Origin: Mycobacterium sp. SMC-4
GTDB taxonomy: Bacteria; Actinomycetota; Actinomycetes; Mycobacteriales; Mycobacteriaceae
Assembly (NCBI RefSeq): GCF_025263265.1
Contig: NZ_CP079869.1
Coordinates: 1,240,001 to 1,304,000, forward strand
Reading direction: 5' to 3'
Length of the DNA stretch: 64,000 nucleotides
Shown here in pieces: positions 17,358-27,531 of the stretch. The notes under the pieces are model-generated. The model was not told the DNA's origin. It made no database searches and saw only the letters and a list, made by a program, of their open reading frames with translations. Within the stretch, counting starts at the first letter, position 1. Every line of letters begins with the position of its first letter. The position numbers and the translations under genes were made by a program.

Positions 17358-17705
17358 GTGCCTGACGACCCCGCAGCGCTGGACGACCCCCTTCCGCCCC
17401 GGCTGCTGCAGGACACTGCCGCGCTGTTCGCGCTCTTGTCGGCCACGGTGCGGCTGCACCTGCTCTGGCTGTTGGCCAGCGGAGAGCGTGACGTGGGCAC
17501 TCTTGCCGACGGCACCGGCCAGACTGTGGCAACGGTCAGTCACCACCTCGGCAAGCTCAAGCTGGCCGGACTGGTCGAGTCTCGGCGCCACGGTAAGAGG
17601 CAGGTGTACGTCGCGTCGGATCCCCATGTCTTGCAGATCATCCGCGCCGCTGTCGAGCCGGCGCTGCAGCAGGCTCCGGCCCGGAAGCGGGCCCGGCGCG
17701 CCTGA
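17358..17705 (+). CDS. ArsR-family winged-helix regulator
   Basis: 115 aa DNA-binding protein. The winged-helix region runs from LFALLSATVRLHLLWLL to GKRQVYVASD, with the recognition helix in QTVATVSHHLGKLKLAG. The ELCVCDL-type metal cysteines of classical ArsR/SmtB sensors are absent, so any metal or other signal must be sensed differently. GTG at 17358 follows GAGAGGAGA. Divergent from the Mg2+ ATPase, with a shared-motif candidate operator between them; a role in magnesium control is inference. Confidence 0.85.
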   Translation: MPDDPAALDDPLPPRLLQDTAALFALLSATVRLHLLWLLASGERDVGTLADGTGQTVATVSHHLGKLKLAGLVESRRHGKRQVYVASDPHVLQIIRAAVEPALQQAPARKRARRA

Positions 17706-17727
17706 TTCGGCCGGCCAGCCCGTCCGT

Positions 17728-17743
17728 CAGCGGTGATCCGCTG
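17728..17743 (+). terminator. short hairpin after arsR-type gene
   Basis: CAGCGG-tgat-CCGCTG, 23 bases past the regulator stop and followed by an A-rich run rather than T. Weak terminator candidate. Confidence 0.35.
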
Positions 17744-17771
17744 AAAACTCAAGCATCAGAATGATTTTGAT

Positions 17772-18779
17772 ATGAATTTGCCGCTCTTGGGCCCGACTAC
17801 GTTGTCGGGTTTCCAACACGCGTGGTTCTTCCTGTTCGCTCTCGTCGTCCTCGCGGTCATCGGGTGCTACGCCGTCGTGCAGTTTGCCCGGCGACGCCAG
17901 GTGATGCGGTTCGCCAACATGGAACTGCTGGAAAACGTTGCGCACCAGCGTCCGAATCGTTTCCGGCATCTGCCGGCGATACTGCTGGCCACGTCGATGG
18001 CACTGTTGACGGTGGCAATGGCCGGGCCGACCGACGAGGTGCGCATTCCTCGTGATCGCGCGGTGGTGATGCTGGTCTTCGACGTCTCGCAGTCGATGCG
18101 CGCCACCGACATCGCCCCCAACCGGATGGTGGCCGCTCAGGAGGCCGCCAAACAGTTCGCCGATGAGCTCACGCCCGGCATCAACTTGGGCCTGGTCTCT
18201 TACGCGGGCACGGCCACCGTGCAGGTCGCGCCTACCACCGACCGGAACACGGTCAAGGACGCCATCGGCCGACTCGACTTCGCCGACCGGACCGCCACCG
18301 GGGAGGGAATCCTGACCGGGCTGCAGGCCATCGCCACCGTCAGCGAGGTGGTCGGCGCCGGCGAAGAAGGCCCGGCTGCGCACATGGTGCTGTTCTCCGA
18401 CGGTAAGGAAACCGTGCCGTCCAACCCGGACAGCCCGCGGGGTGCCTACACCGCGGCCCGCAGCGCCAACGAGCAGGGCGTACCGATTTCGACGATCAGT
18501 TTCGGCACGACCTACGGCTATGTCGAGATCTATGGCATGCGTCAACCGGTGCCGGTGGACAACGAGACCATGCAGGTCGTCGCCGAGTTGACCGGCGGCC
18601 AAGCCTATGACGCCTTCAGCCTGACCGAACTGCGCCAGGTGTTCTCGACTCTTCAGCAGCAGATCGGCTACGAGACCATCCCTGGGGATGCCAGCGCCGG
18701 CTGGCTGAGGCTCGGCGCGGTGACGCTGGCGTCGGCGATGCTGGCCGGAATCCTGATCAACCGCCGACTGCCCGGGTGA
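17772..18779 (+). CDS. VWA-domain membrane protein (Rv1481/BatA-like)
   Basis: 335 aa protein with two N-terminal membrane segments (about 15-35 and 58-76). A von Willebrand A domain follows, carrying the MIDAS motif DVSQSM and the TATGEG threonine loop, and one membrane helix lies near the C-terminus. It resembles M. tuberculosis Rv1481, which sits with a MoxR ATPase and a DUF58 protein. Here no MoxR partner is nearby, so this is probably a stand-alone paralog. The ATG at 17772 lacks a ribosome site; AATGAT about six bases upstream could be a -10 for leaderless transcription. Confidence 0.85.
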   Translation: MNLPLLGPTTLSGFQHAWFFLFALVVLAVIGCYAVVQFARRRQVMRFANMELLENVAHQRPNRFRHLPAILLATSMALLTVAMAGPTDEVRIPRDRAVVMLVFDVSQSMRATDIAPNRMVAAQEAAKQFADELTPGINLGLVSYAGTATVQVAPTTDRNTVKDAIGRLDFADRTATGEGILTGLQAIATVSEVVGAGEEGPAAHMVLFSDGKETVPSNPDSPRGAYTAARSANEQGVPISTISFGTTYGYVEIYGMRQPVPVDNETMQVVAELTGGQAYDAFSLTELRQVFSTLQQQIGYETIPGDASAGWLRLGAVTLASAMLAGILINRRLPG

Positions 18780-18837
18780 CCGGGGAAACTCGGTGATTCC
18801 GCCCGAATCGGACCGCCTCGGTATCTACCCTTGACAG

Positions 18838-20664
18838 GTGGCACCGCTGAGCGCGGCGGATGTCGGCCCCCTCGACATCCGGGCTCCTTCGGTCGCCCAC
18901 CTGTTCGTCGAGCGCATCGCCGCCTCGCCTCAGGCCGAGGCGTTCCGGTTTCCCGAAGACGGCCGGTGGGCCGGCCTGACCTGGCACGAGGTCGGCCGGC
19001 GGGTGTACCGAATCGCCGCCGGCCTGATCGAGTTGGGCATCGCCGGCGAGGATCGCGTCGCGCTGGCGTCCTCGACGCGCTACGAGTGGGTGCTCGTCGA
19101 TTTCGCGGTGCTGTGCGCCGGCGCGGCCACTACCACGCTCTATCCGACCACCAACGCGCGCGATGTCGCGTTCATCGTCGCCGACTCCGGCAGTCGCGTC
19201 GTGGTCGCCGAGGACGGGGATCAGCTCGCCAAGGTGCTGGCACACCGGACGGAGCTCCCGGACGTGGAGAAGGTGGTGCTCATCGACGGGACCGGTGATG
19301 GAGAGTTCGTGATCACCCTCGATGACCTGGAAGAACTCGGCGCGCGCCGGCTGGCCGAGTCGCCGCAGCTGATCGAAGGGCGTATCGACGGAATCCGGAC
19401 CGACCAGCTGGCCAGCATCATCTACACCTCCGGGACCACCGGGCGGCCCAAAGGGGTGCGGCTGCCGCACAGCGCGTGGACCTATACCGCGGCGGCCATC
19501 GACGCGCTGGGCATCCTGCGTGCCGACGACCTGAACTACCTGTGGCTGCCGCTGGCCCATGCGTTCGGCAAGGTGATGCTGGCGCTGCCGCTGAGGATCG
19601 GCTTTCCCACCGCGATCGACGGCCGAGTCGACAAGATCGTCGACAATCTCGCGGTCGTGCATCCGACCTTCATGGCTGCCGCGCCCCGGATCTTCGAGAA
19701 GGCGCACGCCCGGATCCAGGGCACGATCGCCGCGGAGGGCGGGATCAAGAAGCGCATCTTCGACTGGGCCATCGGTGTGGGCCTGCGCGCCTCGCAGGCC
19801 AGGGAGGCCGGGCGCACACTCTCCGGGTTGCTTTCGGTGCAGCACGCGCTGGCCGACCGGTTGGTGTTCGCCGCGATCCGGCAACGGTTCGGCGGTCGGT
19901 TGCGGTTCTTCGTCTCTGCCGCCGCGCCGCTGAACCACGACATCGCGCAGTGGTTCGATGCGGTCGGCATTCTCGTGCTGGAGGGCTACGGACTCACCGA
20001 GACCGCAGCGGCGTCGTTCATCAACCGGCCCAACGCTTACCGTTTCGGGACCGTCGGGATCCCGTTTCCGGGCACCGAGGTCAAGATCGCCGGCGACGGT
20101 GAGATCCTGCTGCGCAGTCCGGGCGTGATGACCGGCTACCACAACCTGCCCGAGGCGACCGCCGAGGCCTTCGACCAAGAGGGCTGGTTTCGTACCGGCG
20201 ACATCGGTGCCCTCGACGAGCAGGGATTCCTACGCATCACCGACCGCAAGAAGGACCTCTTCAAGACCGCGCAGGGCAAGTACGTCGCACCATCGGCGGC
20301 CGCGGCGGCATTCAAGGCCGTCTGTCCCTACATCAGCGAGATCATCGTTTACGGCGAGGGCCGGCCCTACTGTGTGGCTCTGGTGAGCCTGGACAGCGAG
20401 GCGATCACCGACTGGGCCGCCGACAACGGGCTGGGTGAACTGCCCTTCGCCGACATTGCGCGCCACGACGCGACCCGCGCGTTGATCGGCGGATACGTCG
20501 ACACCCTCAACGCCGAGCTCAACCGCTGGGAGCAGATCAAGAGGTTCGCCATCCTGGACCGGGAACTGTCCATCGCCGCAGGCGATCTGACGCCGAGCCT
20601 GAAGGCCAAGCGCAACGTCATCCTGAAGAACTTCGCCGACACCCTGGCCGCTCTGTACGACTGA
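18838..20664 (+). CDS. long-chain acyl-CoA synthetase (AMP-forming, FadD15-like)
   Basis: 608 aa ANL-superfamily enzyme that activates fatty acids to acyl-CoA via acyl-AMP. P-loop motif IIYTSGTTGRPKGV near residue 196, EGYGLTE, GWFRTGDIG, and the C-terminal hinge ITDRKKDLFKTAQGKYV. Length and the FKTAQGKYVAP motif fit FAA1/FadD15 enzymes for long-chain substrates rather than the shorter FadD1-type. GTG at 18838 has no ribosome site; TATCTA ten bases upstream suggests a leaderless transcript. Confidence 0.92.
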   Translation: MAPLSAADVGPLDIRAPSVAHLFVERIAASPQAEAFRFPEDGRWAGLTWHEVGRRVYRIAAGLIELGIAGEDRVALASSTRYEWVLVDFAVLCAGAATTTLYPTTNARDVAFIVADSGSRVVVAEDGDQLAKVLAHRTELPDVEKVVLIDGTGDGEFVITLDDLEELGARRLAESPQLIEGRIDGIRTDQLASIIYTSGTTGRPKGVRLPHSAWTYTAAAIDALGILRADDLNYLWLPLAHAFGKVMLALPLRIGFPTAIDGRVDKIVDNLAVVHPTFMAAAPRIFEKAHARIQGTIAAEGGIKKRIFDWAIGVGLRASQAREAGRTLSGLLSVQHALADRLVFAAIRQRFGGRLRFFVSAAAPLNHDIAQWFDAVGILVLEGYGLTETAAASFINRPNAYRFGTVGIPFPGTEVKIAGDGEILLRSPGVMTGYHNLPEATAEAFDQEGWFRTGDIGALDEQGFLRITDRKKDLFKTAQGKYVAPSAAAAAFKAVCPYISEIIVYGEGRPYCVALVSLDSEAITDWAADNGLGELPFADIARHDATRALIGGYVDTLNAELNRWEQIKRFAILDRELSIAAGDLTPSLKAKRNVILKNFADTLAALYD

Positions 20665-20735
20665 TGCGGGGGGTGGTCGACACGCATCTCGGCCAAACCG
20701 CCCGGCCGCCCGCGTGCATCCGGGAGAATCGGTCC

Positions 20736-21146
20736 GTGTCATCGGACAACGGCCGCGGGGTGGCGATCGCCGGTGTGCTGGGCGCGGCTGTGGTGGCGGC
20801 GCTGGTTCTGGTTCCCGGTTTGCGCGTCGGCGCGTCGCAACCGTGGTTGGGGGTGCTCGTCCTCGTCGTTCCCACCGCGGCACTGCTGACCGCGACAGGT
20901 TTCCGGCATTACGGCCTGGGTCGGGCGGTCGCCGTAGCGGTGGCGATCACGCTGGCAGCCGCCGCGGTGAGCTGGGTAGTAGCGGTCTTCACGCTGGTCA
21001 GGGCGCTCAGCGGATCGGCGGTGGGAACGGCCTGGGCCATTCTGCTGTTCCTGACACCTGTGGTGTCGGTCCTGGCTCTGGGTGCACTGTCACTGCGTGT
21101 GGTGCCTGGCATGTCCTCAGACCACGGTGGCCGGCCCGCCGAGTGA
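20736..21146 (+). CDS. small four-helix membrane protein, unknown function
   Basis: 136 aa from GTG 20736 (VSSDNGRG), preceded by CGGGAG at about nine bases. Four predicted membrane segments, very Ala/Val/Leu-rich; no named motif. An in-frame ATG at 20664 overlaps the upstream stop (TGATG) and would add a 24-residue polar extension, so the start is uncertain. Probably co-transcribed with the acyl-CoA synthetase. Confidence 0.6.
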   Translation: MSSDNGRGVAIAGVLGAAVVAALVLVPGLRVGASQPWLGVLVLVVPTAALLTATGFRHYGLGRAVAVAVAITLAAAAVSWVVAVFTLVRALSGSAVGTAWAILLFLTPVVSVLALGALSLRVVPGMSSDHGGRPAE

Positions 21147-21249
21147 CCAAGGTCCTCAGTTGGAGGACATCGGTCATCATGGTGGGAGAACCCCTCGGAC
21201 TGCGGCAACCGTCGACGTAGGTTGATCCAAAATCGTCGAGGGCGCGCAC

Positions 21250-23853
21250 ATGACCTCTATTCGCACAACCGAGCTGGCTTCGGACCCGCCGTGGACCGAC
21301 GATGTCGATGCCGTCATCGACGCCGCGGCCGCGGCGTCACGGGAGTTCCGGGCGCTCGACCAGGACCGGGTCGACGCCATCGTCGAGGCGATGGTGCGCG
21401 CCGGATTGCGGGCGGCCGCCGAGTTGGCCGGCGTGGCGATCCAGGAGACCGGTTTCGGGGTGTTCGAGGACAAGGTCGTCAAGAACTACGTGGCCACCGA
21501 GTTCCTGCACGACTACCTGCGCGGCAAGAAGTCCGTGGGCGTCATCGACGAGGACGTCGAGAACAACATCTGTTACGTCGCCGAACCCATCGGCGTGGTG
21601 CTGGCCATCACTCCGGTGACCAACCCGACGTCGACAGTGTTGTTCAAAGCGATCGTCGCAGCCAAGACCCGCAACGCGATCGTGTTCCGGCCGTCGCCGT
21701 ACGCGGTGCGTTGCTGTGAGCGCAGCGTGCAGGTTCTGCGCGAGGCGGCCGAGGCCGCCGGGATGCCGCGCGGCGCACTGCAGGTCATCCCCGACGCGGA
21801 GCACGCGGTGACACATCACCTGTTCGAACACCCCGAGGTGGACTTCGTCTGGGTCACCGGCGGCCCCAAGATCGTCGCGCTGGCCAACGCGTCGGGCAAG
21901 CCGGGGATCAGCGTCGGTCCCGGCAACGCGCCGATCTACATCCACCGCACCGCCGACATCAAGGGTGCGGTCGTCGACATCCTGATCTCGAAAACCTTTG
22001 ACTCGTCGGTGATCTGCCCGGCCGAGCAGACCTGCATCATCGACGACGAGATCTACGACGCGACGATCGCCGAGTTCGAGCAGATGGGCGCCCAACTACT
22101 CAGCGACGACGAAGCCGCCAAGGTGGCCGAGTTCGCGTTCGGCTGCGCCGACAAGATCGCGCTGGAGGCGGTGGGGCAGAAGGCCTCGGAGTTGGCCGCC
22201 CGGGCCGGATTCACGGTGTCGCCGACGGTGAAGATCCTGCTGGCTGTGCTGCCCGCCGACCTCGACGAGTTGGCCGCCCATCCGCTGGTTGCCGAGAAGT
22301 TGATGCCGGTGCTCGGCGTGGTGCGGGCCCGCGACGTCCAGCACGGAATCGATGCCGCGGTGCTGGTCACCGAGCACGGCGGGCTGGGCCATACGTCGGC
22401 AATCTACGCCGGCGACGACGACGTCGTCGACCGGTACGCACAGGCGGTGCGGACCGGTCGCATCCTGGTCAACGCCCCGACCGCGGTCGGGGCGCTGGGC
22501 GGCATCTACAACAACCTGACGCCGACGTTCTCGCTGGGCTGCGGTACCTGGGGCGGGTCGAGCACCACCGAGAACGTCAACTACCGCCAACTACTCAACA
22601 TCAAAACTGTGGCGCGTCGCCGGACCCCGCCGCAGTGGTTCCGAGTGCCGTCGAACACGTACTTCAACGAGGGCGCGCTGGACAATCTGCGCGACCTCGA
22701 CTGTGAGACCGTGGTGGTGGTCACCGACGCGCTGACCGAGGAACGCGGTGTCGCCGACCAGATCCGCAGCAAGTTGCGGGCCCCGCACGTGCAGGTGTTC
22801 AGCGAGGTCACCCCGGAACCCGACGATGCGCTGATCCGGCGCGGAGTCGCGGTGCTGCAGCGCGCCGAGCCCGATGTGCTGATCGCCGTCGGCGGCGGTT
22901 CGGTGCTCGACGCCGCCAAGGCGATGCGGTTGTTCTACGAGCATCCCGAGATGAACCTCGAGGAACTGACGATGCCGTTCCTGGATCCCCGCAAGCGAGT
23001 GGCCGAGTTTCCGAGCGACCATCACCGGGTCCAATTGGTGGCCATTCCAACGACATCGGGCACCGGATCGGAGGTATCCCCGGCGGCGGTGCTGACCGTG
23101 GACGGGCGCAAGGAGACGCTGGTCGACTACAGTCTGGTGCCCGACCTGGCGATCGTCGACCCGAGCCTGACGGCGTCGATGCCGGTAACGTTGACCGCCG
23201 ACACCGGCATCGACGCGTTGACCCACGCACTGGAAGCGGTGATCTCGATCTTCGCGTCGTCCTACACCGATGCGTTGTGTGCACAGGCGGTCCGGCTGAT
23301 CTTCGCGGCATTGCCGCGGGCCTACAAGAATCCGCACGACCTGGCCGCGCGCACCGACATGTCCAATGCGGCAACCCTTGCCGGGCTGGCTTTTTCGAAT
23401 GCGTTCGTCGGCACCAACCATGCGCTGGCGCATGCGGCCGGGGCGAAGTTCGGCATCGCGCATGGCCGCGCCAACGGCATCTTCCTGCCGCATGTGATGC
23501 GCTATAACGCCAGTTTGCCGACCAAGTTCATGCCCGCGCCTGGCTATTCGGCGTATGTGGTTCCGGAGAAATACGCCCAGATCGGTCAATTGGTCTTCGG
23601 TGGCCACGAGCCCGCGGACAGCCGTGAACGGCTGTTTCATGCGGTCGAACAGTTGTTGGACCAGCTCGATATGCCACGTTCGCTCCGGGAGTACGGGGTG
23701 CCCGAAGACGAATTCGTTGCGGCGCTGCCCGAACTCGCGATGACCGCCTTCGAGGACCTGAGTAACCGGACCAACCCGCGCATGCCGCTGGTCAGCGAGA
23801 TCACCGAGCTGTTGCAGCTGGGATACTACGGTGTCGTCGCCGCCGAAAGCTAG
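21250..23853 (+). CDS. adhE: bifunctional acetaldehyde-CoA/alcohol dehydrogenase AdhE
   Basis: 867 aa fusion. The N-terminal acylating aldehyde dehydrogenase has catalytic Cys256 in SSVICPAEQT. The C-terminal iron-dependent alcohol dehydrogenase carries IAVGGGSVLDAAK, TTSGTGSEVSPAAV, and the metal-binding HALAHAAG and GIAHGRANGIFLPHV segments. It reduces acetyl-CoA to ethanol via acetaldehyde, normally in fermentation, or works in reverse on ethanol. ATG 21250 follows GAGGGCGCGC. Convergent with the NlpC/P60 gene; their stop codons overlap in CTAG. An intact AdhE is notable in a largely aerobic genus. Confidence 0.96.
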   Translation: MTSIRTTELASDPPWTDDVDAVIDAAAAASREFRALDQDRVDAIVEAMVRAGLRAAAELAGVAIQETGFGVFEDKVVKNYVATEFLHDYLRGKKSVGVIDEDVENNICYVAEPIGVVLAITPVTNPTSTVLFKAIVAAKTRNAIVFRPSPYAVRCCERSVQVLREAAEAAGMPRGALQVIPDAEHAVTHHLFEHPEVDFVWVTGGPKIVALANASGKPGISVGPGNAPIYIHRTADIKGAVVDILISKTFDSSVICPAEQTCIIDDEIYDATIAEFEQMGAQLLSDDEAAKVAEFAFGCADKIALEAVGQKASELAARAGFTVSPTVKILLAVLPADLDELAAHPLVAEKLMPVLGVVRARDVQHGIDAAVLVTEHGGLGHTSAIYAGDDDVVDRYAQAVRTGRILVNAPTAVGALGGIYNNLTPTFSLGCGTWGGSSTTENVNYRQLLNIKTVARRRTPPQWFRVPSNTYFNEGALDNLRDLDCETVVVVTDALTEERGVADQIRSKLRAPHVQVFSEVTPEPDDALIRRGVAVLQRAEPDVLIAVGGGSVLDAAKAMRLFYEHPEMNLEELTMPFLDPRKRVAEFPSDHHRVQLVAIPTTSGTGSEVSPAAVLTVDGRKETLVDYSLVPDLAIVDPSLTASMPVTLTADTGIDALTHALEAVISIFASSYTDALCAQAVRLIFAALPRAYKNPHDLAARTDMSNAATLAGLAFSNAFVGTNHALAHAAGAKFGIAHGRANGIFLPHVMRYNASLPTKFMPAPGYSAYVVPEKYAQIGQLVFGGHEPADSRERLFHAVEQLLDQLDMPRSLREYGVPEDEFVAALPELAMTAFEDLSNRTNPRMPLVSEITELLQLGYYGVVAAES

Positions 23854-24932
23854 GCAGTCGGGCGCCAGAATCCCTGGAATCCCTGATTCAGGTTCGTCGT
23901 ACGAACCGGCGACAATTGCACCGGGTCGCCCGCCTCGATCATGGTGCCGTCGCCGACGATCATCGCCACGTGGCCGTCCCACACCGCGAGATCCCCGGGC
24001 CGCAGGTCGGCGGCGGTGATCGCGGCGCCGATGTCCTGCTCTTGAGCCAGGCGTGGAATATCCAGTCCCGCTTGGCCGTACGCCCACTGGGTCAAGCCGC
24101 TGCAGTCCAGTCCGACACCCGGCGTCGTCCCGCCCCACTGATACGGCACGCCGAGCTGGGTCAGTGCGTGGCGGACCGCCGACGCCGCGACCGGGTTGGG
24201 GGCCATCACCACCGTGCCGTCGGGCAACCGGACCGCCACCCCCTCGCCGAACGTCGCGGTGTCGGGGGTATCGAGGCCCTCGGGGCGGGCGAAGCCGGCC
24301 AGGTCGGCCAGCCCGCTCGAGCCGGGCGGTGCGCCACCCATCGGCGCACCCGCCAGCCCAGCGCCACCTCCGGATCCCGTCGGCGACCCGCCCGACCATC
24401 CCGCCGGTGTGGTGGGCGGCGTCGCCGGATCGCCGGAGGCGACCTCCGCCGTGTGCGCATCCAACTCGGCCTGAAGTTCCTCGACGATCGCGATGGCCCG
24501 AGCCAGCGCGTCGCGGGCCTCGGTGAGCAGTTGCTTGGCCATCCCCGGCGATTCCAGCTGTGGCTCCAACGCGGCGGCCTTGGCTTCGAACTCGTCGAGC
24601 AGGTCCTGCAACCGGCGATGCGCTCGGCTCACGGCCGCGGCGGCTTGATCGACGGTGGCGCCCAACCGTCCGGCGCGCTCAGCCGCTCCGTCGATGGCGG
24701 CCGCGGTGGACGCGGCGAATTGTGCTGCGGCCTGCGCGCCCGCGCCGGCCCAACCCGCGTCGGCGTCGCGCCAGGCCCGGTCGGCGTCGCCGGCGATGTC
24801 GGCGAGCAGGTCACGCACCCCTCCGAGCACCACGACCGGGTCGGCGGTCGGGTCGCCCGACCAACCGGGCCCGACCAGCGACTGCACGTGACGGATCGGC
24901 GCGGCCAGGGCGGTGACCAGCGGGCTGGGCAT
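23850..24932 (-). CDS. NlpC/P60 cell-wall hydrolase with WXG-type N-terminus
   Basis: 360 aa. Residues about 30-165 form an Ala-rich helical domain with a WAG motif at 61-63 (helix-turn-helix like WXG100 proteins). A Gly/Pro-rich linker (165-215) follows, then a C40 peptidase domain with catalytic Cys277 (GLDCSGLTQWAY) and His321 (WDGHVAMIVGDG). It would cleave peptidoglycan stem peptides. No Sec signal peptide. Its start overlaps by one base the stop of an EspC-like gene, suggesting joint export by a type VII system. Stop codon shares CTAG with adhE. Confidence 0.88.
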   Translation of the reverse strand: MPSPLVTALAAPIRHVQSLVGPGWSGDPTADPVVVLGGVRDLLADIAGDADRAWRDADAGWAGAGAQAAAQFAASTAAAIDGAAERAGRLGATVDQAAAAVSRAHRRLQDLLDEFEAKAAALEPQLESPGMAKQLLTEARDALARAIAIVEELQAELDAHTAEVASGDPATPPTTPAGWSGGSPTGSGGGAGLAGAPMGGAPPGSSGLADLAGFARPEGLDTPDTATFGEGVAVRLPDGTVVMAPNPVAASAVRHALTQLGVPYQWGGTTPGVGLDCSGLTQWAYGQAGLDIPRLAQEQDIGAAITAADLRPGDLAVWDGHVAMIVGDGTMIEAGDPVQLSPVRTTNLNQGFQGFWRPTA

Positions 24933-25240
24933 TACCGCAGTCCCGCCACCCGCACGCCGGCCTCGAAATCGGTGCTCTGGTAAGCCCGCGCCGTGGCGTG
25001 CGCGGCGTCGCAGGCGACCGACAGCGAGCCGCCCAGCGCGGTGATCGCGTGCGCCTCACTGACCGCGGCGCGGGTCAACGCTGCCAGGAACCGGGCGCCG
25101 ACCGGGCCGAAGGCCGCCGCCGAACCACTGCCGACAGTGCCGAGCCGCTGCGCCACGGCGTGTAGGTCGGCTGCCTGGCTCGAGGCTGCGGTGCCGTAGC
25201 GGCGGACGGTATCGGTGTCGACGGACAAGCGCGCAAACAT
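24932..25240 (-). CDS. EspC-like type VII secretion target
   Basis: 102 aa, no signal peptide, two long helices. It begins [19 protein letters not shown] as in EspC/ESX-secretion-associated proteins, and ends with YQSTD (Tyr87-Asp91), the YxxxD/E signal of type VII substrates. One-base overlap with the downstream NlpC/P60 gene implies co-translation and perhaps a heterodimer with its WXG-type N-domain. No ESX core genes occur in the window, so any transporter must be encoded elsewhere. Confidence 0.8.
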   Translation of the reverse strand: MFARLSVDTDTVRRYGTAASSQAADLHAVAQRLGTVGSGSAAAFGPVGARFLAALTRAAVSEAHAITALGGSLSVACDAAHATARAYQSTDFEAGVRVAGLR

Positions 25241-25291
25241 ACGGTTAGGACGCGGGGAATCTGCGATCGGTTCCCGTTAAGGTCGACAGCC

Positions 25292-25915
25292 ATGGACGTG
25301 CGCGTTGTCGACCACCCGCTGGCCGCGGCGCGGCTGACCACCCTGCGCGACGAACGCACCGACAACGCGGCCTTCCGTGCCGCGCTGCGCGACCTCACAC
25401 TGGTGCTGGTCTACGAGGCCACCCGGGGGCTGGCGGTCGAGATCGTCGCCGTGCGCACCCCGCTGGCCGAGACCGCCGGAGCCACGCTGGCCAACCCGCC
25501 GCTGCTGGTGCCGGTGCTGCGCGCCGGTCTGGGCATGGTCGACCAAGCCCATGCGCTGATCCCCGAAGCCCGGGTCGGCTTTGTCGGGGTGGCCCGCAAC
25601 GAGGAAACCCACCAACCGACGCCCTATCTGGAGTCGCTGCCCGACGACCTGAGCCGACAACCGGTCATCGTGCTGGACCCGATGCTGGCCACCGGGGGTT
25701 CGATGGCCCACACCCTGGAGCTGCTCTACGCCCGCGACGCCATCGATGTCACCGCGATCTGTGTGGTGGTCGCACCCGATGGGCTCGCCGCGATCGACAA
25801 GATCGCGCCCGATCTGCGGCTCTACACCGCGGCCATCGACTCGGGGCTCAACGACTACGCCTACATCGTGCCCGGTCTCGGTGATGCCGGCGACCGTCAG
25901 TTCGGTCCCCGCTGA
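25292..25915 (+). CDS. upp: uracil phosphoribosyltransferase
   Basis: Uracil plus PRPP to UMP. 207 aa. PRPP loop [14 protein letters not shown] near residue 127, uracil-binding [12 protein letters not shown](Q)FG at the C-terminus, and [11 protein letters not shown] near residue 70 are all canonical. ATG 25292 preceded by AAGGTCG. Its last 19 bases overlap the 3' end of the convergent pmmB gene. Confidence 0.97.
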   Translation: MDVRVVDHPLAAARLTTLRDERTDNAAFRAALRDLTLVLVYEATRGLAVEIVAVRTPLAETAGATLANPPLLVPVLRAGLGMVDQAHALIPEARVGFVGVARNEETHQPTPYLESLPDDLSRQPVIVLDPMLATGGSMAHTLELLYARDAIDVTAICVVVAPDGLAAIDKIAPDLRLYTAAIDSGLNDYAYIVPGLGDAGDRQFGPR

Positions 25916-27498
25916 GCCCATCCGCGCACCGCGGCGGCCACGTCGGACTGCAGCGCAGCCGCTCGGGCGCGCGCTGCTGCGAGCTCCCCGGCGCACCGAA
26001 TCTCGATGTAGCACTTCAGTTTCGGCTCGGTACCTGACGGTCGCACCACCACCCGTACCGCCGCGGCGTCGTCGCCACCGGTGAACACCAGCGCATCGGT
26101 GGCCGGTAGCAGGTCCGAGACGCGCACCGCGACACCGGCCACCTCACCGGGCGGTCGGTGCCGCAACTGTTGCATCAGCGCGGCGGCCTGCTCGGGGCCC
26201 TGCACGCGGTGGGTGACCGCGGTCGTGGTGTGCACGCCGTGTCGGCGCGCCAGGTCGTCGAGTGCGTCGAGGACGGTGCGGCCTTTCCGGCGCAGTGCCA
26301 CCACCAGATCGCAGGCCAGCACCGCGGTGCTGATGCCGTCCTTGTCGCGCACCGCTTCGGGATCCACACAGTGTCCGATGGCTTCCTCGTAGGCGTACAC
26401 CAGCGTCCCGTCGACGTCGTCGTCGGCGCGGGCCAACCACTTGAAGCCGGTCAACGTTTCGACATGGCGTGCGCCGTGGGCCGCGGCGATGGCGGCCAGC
26501 ATCCGCGAGGACACCACGGTACTGGCCACCACCGGGTTGTCCACTGCGCAGTGGGACAGGAGGTAATCGCCTAGTAGCCAACCGGTTTCGTCGCCGGTGA
26601 GCAGCCGCCAGCCGGCCGGCGTCGGGATCGCGACGGCGCAGCGGTCGGCGTCGGGATCCAGCGCGACCGCGATGTCGGCGTCGACGTCGGCGGCCAGGGC
26701 CAGCAGCGCGTCGACGGCACCGGGTTCCTCCGGATTGGGGAACGTCACGGTCGGAAAGTCCGGATCGGGCGGGAACTGGCTGCCGACGACGTGCACGTCG
26801 TCGAAACCGGCCAGTGCCAATGCATCACAGGCATACTCGCCGCCGACGCCGTGCAACGGGGTCAGCGCGACCCGCAGCGAACCGGCGCTGCGCCGCACCG
26901 ACGCGGCGCGTTCGAGGTAGTCGCGCACCAATCCGGCCCCCGATGCCGTCACCGGCAGGCGCGCGATCTCGTCGGCGAATGGTGCTGTCGCGATGGCATT
27001 TTCGATTTCGCGGTCGGTCGGTGAGACGATCTGCAGCCCGCCGGACAGGTAGACCTTGTAGCCGTTGTCCCCGGCCGGGTTGTGCGACGCGGTGATCTGG
27101 ACGCCGGCGGCCGCACCGGCGGCTCGTACCGCATAGGCCACCGCCGGCGTGGGCACCGGCGCGAACATCAGCGTGATCGCGAATCCCTGCGCCGCGAGTA
27201 CCTCGGCGGCGGCCCGGCCGAACTCCGTGGACCGGTGCCGGGCGTCGTAGCCGACCACCACTGGCGCACCCGCCAGGGCGCGCTGGTCGAGGACCCGACC
27301 CAGCGCCCAGGTCGCGCGCAGCACCACCGCGAGGTTCATCCCGTTGGGTCCGGCGCGCAGCGGTCCGCGCAAACCGGCCGTGCCGAATGTCAGGGTGCGG
27401 GCGAACCGGTCGGACAGTTCGGTCTCGCTGCAGCCGGCGAGTTCGGCCGCCGCACCGGGGTCAGGGTCGTGGGCCAGCCATTCCTGCACCGAGAACAT
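25897..27498 (-). CDS. pmmB: phosphohexomutase (PmmB / alpha-phosphoglucomutase family)
   Basis: 533 aa phosphosugar mutase. The phosphoserine active-site loop [17 protein letters not shown], the Mg2+ loop [11 protein letters not shown], the sugar loop YEEAIGH and the phosphate-binding [12 protein letters not shown] are all present. Annotated by position and size as PmmB, though phosphoglucomutase or phosphopentomutase activity is equally possible. Convergent overlap with upp by 19 bases. ATG 27498. Confidence 0.9.
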   Translation of the reverse strand: MFSVQEWLAHDPDPGAAAELAGCSETELSDRFARTLTFGTAGLRGPLRAGPNGMNLAVVLRATWALGRVLDQRALAGAPVVVGYDARHRSTEFGRAAAEVLAAQGFAITLMFAPVPTPAVAYAVRAAGAAAGVQITASHNPAGDNGYKVYLSGGLQIVSPTDREIENAIATAPFADEIARLPVTASGAGLVRDYLERAASVRRSAGSLRVALTPLHGVGGEYACDALALAGFDDVHVVGSQFPPDPDFPTVTFPNPEEPGAVDALLALAADVDADIAVALDPDADRCAVAIPTPAGWRLLTGDETGWLLGDYLLSHCAVDNPVVASTVVSSRMLAAIAAAHGARHVETLTGFKWLARADDDVDGTLVYAYEEAIGHCVDPEAVRDKDGISTAVLACDLVVALRRKGRTVLDALDDLARRHGVHTTTAVTHRVQGPEQAAALMQQLRHRPPGEVAGVAVRVSDLLPATDALVFTGGDDAAAVRVVVRPSGTEPKLKCYIEIRCAGELAAARARAAALQSDVAAAVRGWAQRGPN

Positions 27499-27531
27499 GA
27501 CGTCAGTCTGCCCGCCGGGTATTCAGGACGG

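Noticed and set aside
17358..17705. Arsenic or zinc sensor identity for the ArsR-type protein
   Set aside because: The metal-binding cysteine motif of classical members is absent and no arsenic or zinc genes adjoin.
21147..21249. DosR or Rex box upstream of adhE
   Set aside because: GTCCTC-AGTTG-GAGGAC is palindromic but in the opposite polarity to DosR half-sites, and no Rex-like TTGTGA...TCACAA was found.
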